The position numbers and the translations under genes are program-made. A DNA stretch of 64,000 bases. It comes from Parabacteroides hominis. GTDB lineage: Bacteria; Bacteroidota; Bacteroidia; Bacteroidales; Tannerellaceae. The DNA lies in the NCBI RefSeq assembly GCF_014287585.1, contig NZ_JACOOJ010000023.1, positions 1-64,000 of the forward strand. The letters are read 5' to 3'. The notes beneath the pieces were generated by a model. That model ran no database searches. It saw nothing but the letters and a program-made list of their open reading frames with translations, and was not told where the DNA came from. Shown here in pieces: positions 35,082-43,512 of this stretch (within the stretch, counting starts at the first letter, position 1; each line of letters begins with the position of its first letter).

Positions 35082-37421
35082 TTATTTTATTTCGAACGAT
35101 ATAGTCTTTCGATTACCCTGGTTGTCGATTAATGCCAGGCGGTGTTTGCCGGGGGAAGCGGAGCAGCTGATCTGGTGGTGGTCCGTCGTTTCACCGATAT
35201 AAGTGTCGTCGAGATGCCAGTAGAGGATGGCATCCGGACGGGCGTGGGCGGCTTTGAACACGAATTTCTCCCGTTTGCCGGAGAAGCCTTTCGGAAGATA
35301 TAGGATGGCGTTATGTTCCGGATAGATCAGTTCGATCTGGCGGCCCAGGTCTTCGCCGCATCCTGGTTTCACAGGGGGCAGAGGCGCATAGTCGATATGA
35401 TAGTTCCGGTAATAATATTCTTCGGAAGGAGGCAGTACGAACCACGGACGGGTGATCATCCGTTCGACCGACTCGCATGAGCTGTTCACCCGGAAACGGC
35501 TGTCCGCAGAAAGATGGACAAGCCGGTGGTAGGGGCAAACCTCCGTATTGTCGGCAGAACGAGGCATATAGAGCGTGTCCACCCGGTCGCAGATCGCAGA
35601 AGCCTTGTGTCCGCTCAGACGGCAGACCGCCATCGGTTCGAGTTCGTCGTAAGGCATGTCGAACCAACCGCTTCCCGGAAGAAGCGAGAACAGGTCGAAT
35701 AGGACGGGAGCGGCATTGCCCACGCCAGTCAGTCCCGGCCGGCCTTCTCCCGAAGCGTTCCCCACCCATACGCCCACCGTATAGCGCGGAGTCGTCCCGA
35801 TCGCCCAGGCATCCCGTCCGCCATAGCTCGTTCCCGTTTTCCATGCGACCTGCTTCATGGAGCCGAACTGTTGCCAGTCCGCTTCCTCTTCGGGGCGGTT
35901 CAGGGCCGACATCGCTTCGAAGGTGAACCAGATGGCGGCGGCGGAGAGGAGCGGCTTGTCCGTTAGCCTTTTGTCTGCGACAGAGCGGACCGGATCGGCC
36001 GGGGGAGCCGGGAAAGGGGTGAGTGGATGAATATCCGCCGGATTATACCGCCCGTTGTAAGGCCGGTAATGTGCGAGCGTACGCGCCAGGGAAGCGTACA
36101 TGCCGGTGAGGTCCCATAACGTCCCTTCGGCTCCTCCTAAGATCAGCGAAGCCCCGTAATGCTCTTCGGAAAAGCGGAGCGTGGTCATCCCTGACTTTTT
36201 CAGCAGCGACATGAACCGTCCCGTGTTGTAGGCCGAAAGCATCCGTACCAGCGGGACGTTGAGCGAACGTTCGATCGCCCGGTGTGCCGGGACTGCTCCG
36301 TAGAAAGTCTTGTTGTAGTTTTGTGGTGAGAATCCGTTTATGTTAAGAGGGACATCGGAGACGAGCGTACCCGGCAGCAATTGTCCCTCGTGCAGCATCG
36401 CCGCATACAGGAACGGTTTCAGGATGCTGCCTGTGCTGCGGGGTGAGGTGATGATGTCGACTTGGTTTCCCCGGCGGGCATCCGCCCGGAAGGTGACGTT
36501 CCCGGCGTAGGCAAGCACCTCTCCGGTTTCCGTGTCGCTGATGATGGCGGCCAGGTTGTGGATATGGTTGGAACTGTAGTCGCGGGCATACCGGTTGACA
36601 ATCTCCTGTGTCTGCCGTTGCAGCATCCGGCTGACGGAAGTCGTGATCCGTGTTCCCGGCTTACCGGCGGCCAGCCGTTCGAGCAGGTGAGGCGCGTCGT
36701 CGGGGAGTGGAACCGGCGCTTCGGGGAGCGGCTCCATCAGCGCCAGGTCGCAGGTCGTTTCATCCAGCAATCCGTTTTCCTTTAAAGCGGTCAGGAGTTT
36801 GTCGCGTTTAGCTTTCAGTCGTTTCCGGTTGCGTCCGGGATGAATCAGGGCGGGGGAGTTGGGCAGCACGGCAAGCGTTGCGCTTTCGGCCCACGACAGT
36901 TCGGCGGCGCTCCGTCCGAAATAGCGCCAGGCAGCCGTTTCGATGCCTACGACATTTCCGCCGAACGGCGCGTGCGAGGCATAGAGGTTCAGGATTTCAT
37001 TCTTGCTATAGGCCGTTTCCAACAGGAACGCCCAACCTGTCTCGACTATTTTTTCATACAGGGTGCGGTCGCGATTGCCCCGTGCGATGCGCGCCAATTG
37101 CATGGTGATCGTGCTTCCTCCGCTCACGATTTTGCCCCGGCGCAGGTTGGTCCGCATGGCCCGGACTACGGCTACCGGGTCTACTCCGGGATGCCGGTAG
37201 AAACGTTTGTCCTCGTATGTCAGCAGACAATTCACGAATTTGCCGGGAAGGGTGTCCGCCGGAGGAAAACGCCATTGCCCGTCCGGTGCGATCCTTGCTC
37301 CTAACAACTGGCCGTCGGAAGAATAGAGCAGGGTGGAACAGGCCTCCGGAAAGAGTGTCCGGGGGCCGGTAAGATACAGGATTATTCCTGTCAGCAGCTT
37401 TATGAAAAATAGAAGAAACAT
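35082..37421 (-). CDS. pbpC: penicillin-binding protein 1C
   Basis: A 779-residue bifunctional peptidoglycan synthase. After an N-terminal helix comes the glycosyltransferase domain, with the catalytic Glu in YEDKRFYRHPGVD and GGSTITMQLAR. The transpeptidase domain follows, with STGSILKPF (active Ser), SLN and KTGTSYGGRD, and then a BiPBP_C domain (about 690-779). In many species pbpC follows an alpha-2-macroglobulin gene. None is adjacent here; upstream is the 538-base gap before the ABC operon. Confidence 0.95.
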   Translation of the reverse strand: MFLLFFIKLLTGIILYLTGPRTLFPEACSTLLYSSDGQLLGARIAPDGQWRFPPADTLPGKFVNCLLTYEDKRFYRHPGVDPVAVVRAMRTNLRRGKIVSGGSTITMQLARIARGNRDRTLYEKIVETGWAFLLETAYSKNEILNLYASHAPFGGNVVGIETAAWRYFGRSAAELSWAESATLAVLPNSPALIHPGRNRKRLKAKRDKLLTALKENGLLDETTCDLALMEPLPEAPVPLPDDAPHLLERLAAGKPGTRITTSVSRMLQRQTQEIVNRYARDYSSNHIHNLAAIISDTETGEVLAYAGNVTFRADARRGNQVDIITSPRSTGSILKPFLYAAMLHEGQLLPGTLVSDVPLNINGFSPQNYNKTFYGAVPAHRAIERSLNVPLVRMLSAYNTGRFMSLLKKSGMTTLRFSEEHYGASLILGGAEGTLWDLTGMYASLARTLAHYRPYNGRYNPADIHPLTPFPAPPADPVRSVADKRLTDKPLLSAAAIWFTFEAMSALNRPEEEADWQQFGSMKQVAWKTGTSYGGRDAWAIGTTPRYTVGVWVGNASGEGRPGLTGVGNAAPVLFDLFSLLPGSGWFDMPYDELEPMAVCRLSGHKASAICDRVDTLYMPRSADNTEVCPYHRLVHLSADSRFRVNSSCESVERMITRPWFVLPPSEEYYYRNYHIDYAPLPPVKPGCGEDLGRQIELIYPEHNAILYLPKGFSGKREKFVFKAAHARPDAILYWHLDDTYIGETTDHHQISCSASPGKHRLALIDNQGNRKTISFEIK

Positions 37422-37818
37422 TGCCTTTTCCTCGATTTTGTTGAAAAATGAATTTAATGTACGAAGATAGTGGATTCCGGTAGAATCGGGTTGTTCTTTT
37501 AGGTAAAAATCGAAATCGGTGTCTGAAACGAATTCTTTTCATCGGAACTTTTTGCCTTTAGGGACCTTATTGTATTGATTGAAAAATATACATTAGTCCA
37601 AATCGAAACTACTATACCGTCTATTTTGATTTTCTACCCCATATAATTCGAATTTCTTGCAATGGTAATATTTTTTAAGAAACAGGCTTTTCGTGCAAAT
37701 AATTGCTACATAGTTGGTTAGATGCTAATGGCGTTTTTCGGGGACTTATTGTCTATTTTAATAATTTCAACGCTGCTTTTTGATACCTCCTGACTGAGGG
37801 CATAGCAGTCGGATAAAG
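37422..37818. other. intergenic region without recognised gene
   Basis: This AT-rich stretch lies between the divergent pbpC and ABC operon. I see no ORF, RNA or clear hairpin in it. The following 140 bases hold the regulatory sites listed separately. Confidence 0.5.
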
Positions 37819-37856
37819 TGTCCAATAAATGGACAGCGGTGTCTAATTTTTTGACA
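37819..37856 (+). promoter_or_regulatory. two tandem 17-bp palindromes, probable activator binding sites
   Basis: TGTCCAATAAATGGACA (37819-37835) and TGTCTAATTTTTTGACA (37840-37856) share the form TGTC-N9-GACA. Their starts are 21 bp apart, two helical turns, so both would face the same side of the DNA. They lie about 77 and 56 bp upstream of the -24 element at 37912. This is the normal arrangement for NtrC-type enhancer-binding proteins. Confidence 0.7.
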
Positions 37857-37911
37857 CTATTGCCGGTTTGATCTGTTTTTATATTGTTGATTTATTGGCG
37901 TTTAATTAGAA

Positions 37912-37927
37912 TGGCACGTTTTTTGTA
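37912..37927 (+). promoter_or_regulatory. sigma-54 promoter of the ABC transporter operon
   Basis: TGGCACG-TTTT-TTGTA matches the sigma-54 consensus TGGCACG-N4-TTGCW except for one base in the -12 element (GT for GC). The GG and GT dinucleotides are separated by exactly 10 bases. Initiation would be at about 37938, leaving a leader of about 22 bases before the ATG at 37960. Confidence 0.75.
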
Positions 37928-37959
37928 TTTTTGAAGGTGAAAAATAAAACTGTAGTATT

Positions 37960-40329
37960 ATGAAGACTTTGTTACACAACTTTTCCGGTGCGTTGCGGCG
38001 GTTCAGGTTACCGACAGCCTTAAATCTGATAGGGATGTCTGTTGCTTTTGCCGTATTCCTGATTTTGATGATGCAGGTGACGTATGAATGGGGATTCGAC
38101 CGTTTCCATAAGCATGCCGATCGCTTGTACCGGCTTGAGATCACACATGGGGAGTATGGGGCGCAAGCCTGTCTGAGCCGTCCGCTGATCGAGGCGTTCA
38201 CCGCTTCGTCGCCGCATATAGAGAAAGGAGCGTTCCTGAACGGGTTTGTCGATAAAGAGAATGTGACGGTCGAGCATAACGGTGAGCGTAGGCCCTTCTT
38301 GGAAATCCTATACCCCGTTTCCGCCGATTACGCAGACGTATTCGAGTTTACCATGATAGAAGGCGAACGCCGTGCCTTGGACATCGCGGGCCAGGTATTG
38401 ATCCCGCAAAGCATGGCCCGGAAATTCTTCGGCACATCGTCCGTATCGGGCAAGGAGATCATCGGCGAGGGCTGGACCGCCACCGTCGGTGGCGTCTATA
38501 AGGATTTTCCTGATAATTCGATCGTCAGGAATGCCATCTACCGGAAAATCCCGGACAGTTACGGCAAAGGCGGCTGGACACAGAATAATTTCGAATGCTA
38601 TATCCGCCTTGATAATCCGGCTTCCAGCAATGGATTGATCGACAACTTCAAGCGAAACTTCCACCATGAGCAGTTGACTTGGGAGACGATGGACTTGCGG
38701 TTGACCGCCCTTCCCGATGTCTATTTCGAGACGGATTGCAGCTTCGACACCCAGAAACAGAAAGGTAGCTATGCGTTGATGCGTTTGTTGTCGGGCATAG
38801 CCTTGTTGATCGTCGTGATCGCCGCTATCAATTTTGCCAACTTCAGCAATGCGCAGGTTCCGATGCGGGTTAGGAGCATCAACACGCAGAAGGTTTTGGG
38901 CGGCTCTGTCGGGACGATCCGCTTCTCGTTGGTTTTGGAGGCTGTCGGGATTTGCCTGTTGGCTTATCTGTTGGCTTTGTTTTATGTGTATAATCTTTCT
39001 CTGACTTCGTTTGCAGATATTGTGGTCGGCGGGCTATCCTTGGAAGGCAGGCTTCCGTTGGTCATCGGGGCAGGGGTGTTTGTCATCCTGATCGGGGTGG
39101 GGGCGAGTTACTGGCCTGCACGATATATCACTTCGTTTCCGCCGGCCTTGGTGCTGAAAGGCAATTACGGTTTGTCCCCGAAAGGGAAAATGCTGCGTAA
39201 TTGTCTGGTGTGTTTGCAATTTATTGTTTCCTTTATCCTGATCATCGGGGCTTTGTTTGTAAACCTGCAAAACAGGCAAATGCTTCGTATGCCGCTCGGA
39301 TTTGATAAGGAGCAGGTGGTCGTGGCCGATAACCTGACAAACAAATTGAAGGGGCAACCGGAACTGATCCGGCAAAAATTGGGAGGAATACCGGATATCG
39401 AGTCTGTCTCTATGGTTTCGCATCTGATCGGGGCGACAGATAATTATACCCGTATGGGGCGTTCCCATAAAGGCGAAATGATTAACTATCTGACGATTCA
39501 AGCCGATCCTTCGATCTTGGAGGTGCTGGGCGTCAAACCGACTGCCGGACGCAACTTCCAGCCGGAAGACGACCTCGGTGACGGTGTCTATATCTTCAAC
39601 GAGATGGCACGTAAGGAATATGGCTTCGAGCCGGGCGACCTTCTCTCCTTGGATAAGACTTACGACTGGGGTGAAACCCACATACGCGAGAAGATAGCCG
39701 GCTTTATGCCGGACTTGAAGTACAACTCTTTCAAAAGCATCACGGAGCCGTTTGCCTTCTATGTCGGCAAGAATCAAATAGTCGGTTCACTTTCTCAATT
39801 GATGGTTCGTACCCGTGCCGGCGCCGACTACGCGAACCTGAAAACAGCACTTGCCGCATCCCTCCGCGAGATAGACCCCGATTACCTGCCAAGCCTAAGC
39901 CTTTTCGACGAGATGCAAGACTATCTCTACGAAAAGGAACTCCGTGCCGGCCGGCAGATCACCTTTTTCAGCCTGGTGACGGTTTTGATCTCCCTGATCG
40001 GCGTGTTCGGAGTCGTGATGCTCGAAAGCGAATATAGACGGAAAGAAGTAGGTGTCCGGAAGGTTTTCGGTGCAACGGTCGGCGAATTGTTGCGTCTTTT
40101 TAATAAGGCGTATTTGCAAATCACGACGGCTTGTTTCGTTGTGGCTGTTCCGGTCGCTTATTATACAATAATCCGTTGGCAGGAAAGTTTTATATATAAG
40201 GTGAATCTTTCGTGGTGGATTTTTTTGCTGGCGTTTGTGTCGGTAACGGCCATAACGCTGTTGACTGTTTCGGTTCAGAGCTGGCGTGTAGCGAATGCGA
40301 ATCCGGTCGACAGTCTTAAAAGTGAATAA
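37960..40329 (+). CDS. ABC transporter permease, FtsX/MacB type (first paralogue)
   Basis: A 789-residue inner-membrane protein with an N-terminal helix (about 22-43), a periplasmic MacB-type domain, an FtsX block (helices near 285, 330, 375 and 425), a second periplasmic domain and a final FtsX block (near 675, 720 and 765). It opens MKTLLHNFSGALRRFR, almost the same as its two paralogues downstream. Members of this class transmit ATP hydrolysis to periplasmic processes or export antimicrobial compounds. The substrate is unknown. It is the first gene under the sigma-54 promoter; the next begins 15 bases downstream. Confidence 0.9.
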   Translation: MKTLLHNFSGALRRFRLPTALNLIGMSVAFAVFLILMMQVTYEWGFDRFHKHADRLYRLEITHGEYGAQACLSRPLIEAFTASSPHIEKGAFLNGFVDKENVTVEHNGERRPFLEILYPVSADYADVFEFTMIEGERRALDIAGQVLIPQSMARKFFGTSSVSGKEIIGEGWTATVGGVYKDFPDNSIVRNAIYRKIPDSYGKGGWTQNNFECYIRLDNPASSNGLIDNFKRNFHHEQLTWETMDLRLTALPDVYFETDCSFDTQKQKGSYALMRLLSGIALLIVVIAAINFANFSNAQVPMRVRSINTQKVLGGSVGTIRFSLVLEAVGICLLAYLLALFYVYNLSLTSFADIVVGGLSLEGRLPLVIGAGVFVILIGVGASYWPARYITSFPPALVLKGNYGLSPKGKMLRNCLVCLQFIVSFILIIGALFVNLQNRQMLRMPLGFDKEQVVVADNLTNKLKGQPELIRQKLGGIPDIESVSMVSHLIGATDNYTRMGRSHKGEMINYLTIQADPSILEVLGVKPTAGRNFQPEDDLGDGVYIFNEMARKEYGFEPGDLLSLDKTYDWGETHIREKIAGFMPDLKYNSFKSITEPFAFYVGKNQIVGSLSQLMVRTRAGADYANLKTALAASLREIDPDYLPSLSLFDEMQDYLYEKELRAGRQITFFSLVTVLISLIGVFGVVMLESEYRRKEVGVRKVFGATVGELLRLFNKAYLQITTACFVVAVPVAYYTIIRWQESFIYKVNLSWWIFLLAFVSVTAITLLTVSVQSWRVANANPVDSLKSE

Positions 40330-40344
40330 AATAAATAAGTAGGT

Positions 40345-42720
40345 ATGAAAACGATTTTACGAAATTTCATTAGTGTGCTCCGTCGGTTTAAGACGGCTTC
40401 TGTTTTGAATGTGTTGGGGTTGAGCATTGCTTTTGTGGCTTTTATGCTCATTATGATGCAGGTGAATTATGATTATACGTTCGATTGCAGCCATCGGAAT
40501 GCAGATGCTATCTTCCGGGTGGATATCGTGCATGGAAGTAAGGGATCACAAGCTATTATCTGCCGTCCGTTTGCACGGGCGTTTACCGAATCGTCTCCCC
40601 ATATAAAAGGCGGATGTCTTTTGAGCGCCTGGGTGGGTAGCCCTTTCTTCTATGTCGAGCAAAACGGGCAGCGGACGGGGTATCGGGAAAATGCCTGGGA
40701 GGTGACTCCCGGACTTTTGGACGTAATCCATTTCGATATGCTTGAAGGAACCGCCCAGGCTTTGGATGAACCGGGTAGCGTGATTCTTCCGGAAAGTATG
40801 GCGAAGAAGATTTTCGGGAATGAATCGGCTGTCGGCAAACAACTTATTGTTCCCGACACTGAGATGAATGCACAAATCGTAAAAGGTGTATATAAGGATT
40901 TTCCACGTAATTCGGTTTTACAAAACGTGATGTACGCGGCTATGAATCCGAAGGAAAACTATGATAACTGGGGGAACTGGAATTATTTTTTCTTTGTCCG
41001 TCTCGACGATCCGGTCAATAAGGAGAATGTCCTGGATAATTTCAGGAATAATTTTAATGCGAAAGAAGTCTTTGGCAATGAGTTCGAATGGGGAGAAGAG
41101 AATAGCTTTGATCTTCGTCTGACCTCTTTGCCGGATGTCCATTTCCTGAATAACGTGGATTTCGATTCGATGCCGAAAGCGAGCCGCCAGACGTTGCTTG
41201 TGCTTTTCTCCATCGCTTTTGTTATCATTATTATCGCCGGTATCAATTTTACCAATTTCAGCACGGCGTTGACCCCTATGCGTATTAAGAGTATCAATAC
41301 GCAGAAGGTATTGGGCAGTTCCGACCGCATGTTGCGTGGGAGCTTGTTGGCAGAGGCGATTTGCGTCAGTATGTTTGCTTATCTGCTTTCTCTTCTTTTC
41401 TTATACATAGTACCGAAAACTCCGGTGGCCTCGCTGGTGGATGCCGATATGTCGTTCGGGGCACAGCCGATGATCATAGCCGGTACGGCGGTGATCGCGG
41501 CGATCGTGGGCGTATTGGCCGGTCTTTATCCTTCCTATTATGTCACCTCTTTCCCGCCGGCATTGGTGTTGAAAGGAAGTTTCGGCCTCTCGCTTGCCGG
41601 ACGCCGGATGAGGAGTTTGCTGGTCGGTATTCAGTTTGTGGCTTCTTTCATCCTGATTATCGGTTCTTTGTTTATGTATCTGCAAAATTATTATATGCAA
41701 AATGCGCCGTTGGGCTACGACAAGGAGGAGATGATCATCGTGCACCTGAATGGTAATATCAATAAGAACCGGGATGCTTTCACGAATCAGTTGAAATCGT
41801 TCTCTGGTGTGGAGGACGTGACTTACTCCCAGTTTCTGCTTTCAAGTCAGGACCAGTATATGGGATGGGGGCGTGACTATAATGGAAATAAAATAAACTT
41901 CCAGTGTCTTCCTGTTTCTTCTTCTTTCCTGAAGGTGATGGGCATAGAGGTCAAAGAAGGCCGCGATTTCCGTCCGGAAGACGATCAGAAGGAGACAGGC
42001 TGCTATATATTCAACGAAAAGGCGAAGGCTCAGTACGACTTGAAGTTGAATGACAATATCAACGGTTCCGAGATCATCGGTTTTATCCCGGATATCAAGT
42101 TCGCCTCTTTCCGCCAGGAGGTTACTCCGATGGCGTTCTATCTATGGGGCAAATACCAGTGGGGGCAGGAAGACCACTATTATAATGCCGCCTATGTGAA
42201 GTTTAAGACCGGAAGCGATCTCCGCGCCGGGATGGAACATGTGCGCGAGTCGCTTGAGAAGTTCGATTCGGAGTATCCTTTCGTGGTCCGCTTTTATGAT
42301 GAAGTTTTGCAGCATACCTACGAAAAGGAATTGAAGATCGGTTCTTTGATCACTTTGTTCAGTCTTGTCGCTATCTTCATCTCGATTGTGGGCGTGTTCG
42401 GCCTTGTCGTGTTCGAGAGCGAATACAAGCGGAAGGAGATCGCCGTGCGCAAGGTGTTGGGATCGACGACGGGAGAGATCTTGTATATGTTCAACGTGAG
42501 CTATTTCTGGATTTTGCTGATATGCTTTGTTCTCGGCGCTCCGGTCGCCTGGTACGGCGTCCATCGTTGGTTGGAGAACTTCGCTTACCGTACGCCGATG
42601 CATTGGTGGGTGTTGCCGCTGGCTTTCCTCATCGTAGGTGTGATCACGGCTATAACGGTGACATACCAGAACTGGCATGTCGCTAACGAGAATCCGGTAA
42701 AAAACATAAAATCAGAGTAA
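40345..42720 (+). CDS. ABC transporter permease, FtsX/MacB type (second paralogue)
   Basis: A 791-residue protein with the same layout as the gene before it: an N-terminal helix, a periplasmic domain, two FtsX blocks and the common ending NWHVANENPVKNIKSE. Shared cores such as INFTNFSTALTPMRIKSIN and SFPPALVLKGSFGLS show duplication within the operon. The paralogues differ mostly in the periplasmic parts, which suggests divergent partners or substrates. Confidence 0.9.
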   Translation: MKTILRNFISVLRRFKTASVLNVLGLSIAFVAFMLIMMQVNYDYTFDCSHRNADAIFRVDIVHGSKGSQAIICRPFARAFTESSPHIKGGCLLSAWVGSPFFYVEQNGQRTGYRENAWEVTPGLLDVIHFDMLEGTAQALDEPGSVILPESMAKKIFGNESAVGKQLIVPDTEMNAQIVKGVYKDFPRNSVLQNVMYAAMNPKENYDNWGNWNYFFFVRLDDPVNKENVLDNFRNNFNAKEVFGNEFEWGEENSFDLRLTSLPDVHFLNNVDFDSMPKASRQTLLVLFSIAFVIIIIAGINFTNFSTALTPMRIKSINTQKVLGSSDRMLRGSLLAEAICVSMFAYLLSLLFLYIVPKTPVASLVDADMSFGAQPMIIAGTAVIAAIVGVLAGLYPSYYVTSFPPALVLKGSFGLSLAGRRMRSLLVGIQFVASFILIIGSLFMYLQNYYMQNAPLGYDKEEMIIVHLNGNINKNRDAFTNQLKSFSGVEDVTYSQFLLSSQDQYMGWGRDYNGNKINFQCLPVSSSFLKVMGIEVKEGRDFRPEDDQKETGCYIFNEKAKAQYDLKLNDNINGSEIIGFIPDIKFASFRQEVTPMAFYLWGKYQWGQEDHYYNAAYVKFKTGSDLRAGMEHVRESLEKFDSEYPFVVRFYDEVLQHTYEKELKIGSLITLFSLVAIFISIVGVFGLVVFESEYKRKEIAVRKVLGSTTGEILYMFNVSYFWILLICFVLGAPVAWYGVHRWLENFAYRTPMHWWVLPLAFLIVGVITAITVTYQNWHVANENPVKNIKSE

Positions 42721-42773
42721 TTAAAGAATTAAGAGGCAAGAATTAAAACATAAAATCATAAATCAAAAAAGTC

Positions 42774-43454
42774 ATGATAAAAATCGAAGGTTTAAGTAAG
42801 TTTTTCCGCACGGAAGAGGTGGAGACGATTGCATTGAATAATGTTTCCCTGGAAGTGAAAGATGGCGAGTTTGTCGCTATCATGGGGCCTTCCGGCTGTG
42901 GCAAGTCTACATTGCTGAATATATTAGGGCTGCTGGACAATCCGACATCGGGCGATTATTACTTGGCAGACAAGGAAGTCGGGCATCTCAAGGAGAAGGA
43001 ACGTACACAGGTCCGCAAAGGCAACATCGGTTTCGTGTTCCAGAGTTTCAACCTGATCGACGAACTGAACGTGTTCGAGAACGTGGAACTCCCGCTTACC
43101 TACCTGAAGGTGAAAGCCGCCGAGCGTAAGCAGATGGTGAACGATATCCTGAAACGCATGAACATCAGCCATCGCGCGGGCCACTTCCCGCAGCAACTCT
43201 CCGGAGGTCAGCAGCAACGTGTAGCCATCGCCCGTGCCGTGGTCTCCAACCCCAAGATCATCCTCGCCGATGAGCCGACCGGTAACCTGGACTCCAAGAA
43301 CGGTGCGGAAGTGATGCAACTCCTGACCGAGTTGAACCGTGAGGGGACGACAATCGTCATGGTGACCCACTCCAAGCACGATGCCAGTTTTGCCCACCGG
43401 ATCATCAACCTGTTCGATGGTAGCATCGTCTCGTCGGTGAACGAGTTTATCTGA
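42774..43454 (+). CDS. ABC transporter ATP-binding protein (MacB/LolD type)
   Basis: A 226-residue ATPase with Walker A GPSGCGKST (about 39-47), a Q-loop region (NIGFVFQSFNLIDEL), signature LSGGQQQR, Walker B IILADEPTGNLD and the switch His in VTHSKHD. It is the only ATPase of the operon, so it probably energises all three permeases. It follows a 53-base AT-rich spacer after the second permease. Confidence 0.95.
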   Translation: MIKIEGLSKFFRTEEVETIALNNVSLEVKDGEFVAIMGPSGCGKSTLLNILGLLDNPTSGDYYLADKEVGHLKEKERTQVRKGNIGFVFQSFNLIDELNVFENVELPLTYLKVKAAERKQMVNDILKRMNISHRAGHFPQQLSGGQQQRVAIARAVVSNPKIILADEPTGNLDSKNGAEVMQLLTELNREGTTIVMVTHSKHDASFAHRIINLFDGSIVSSVNEFI

Positions 43455-43512
43455 ATAGCGGTTCCTGTAAAATAGGGTTGCCATTGAGGACCATCTAATA
43501 AAACTAATGGAG

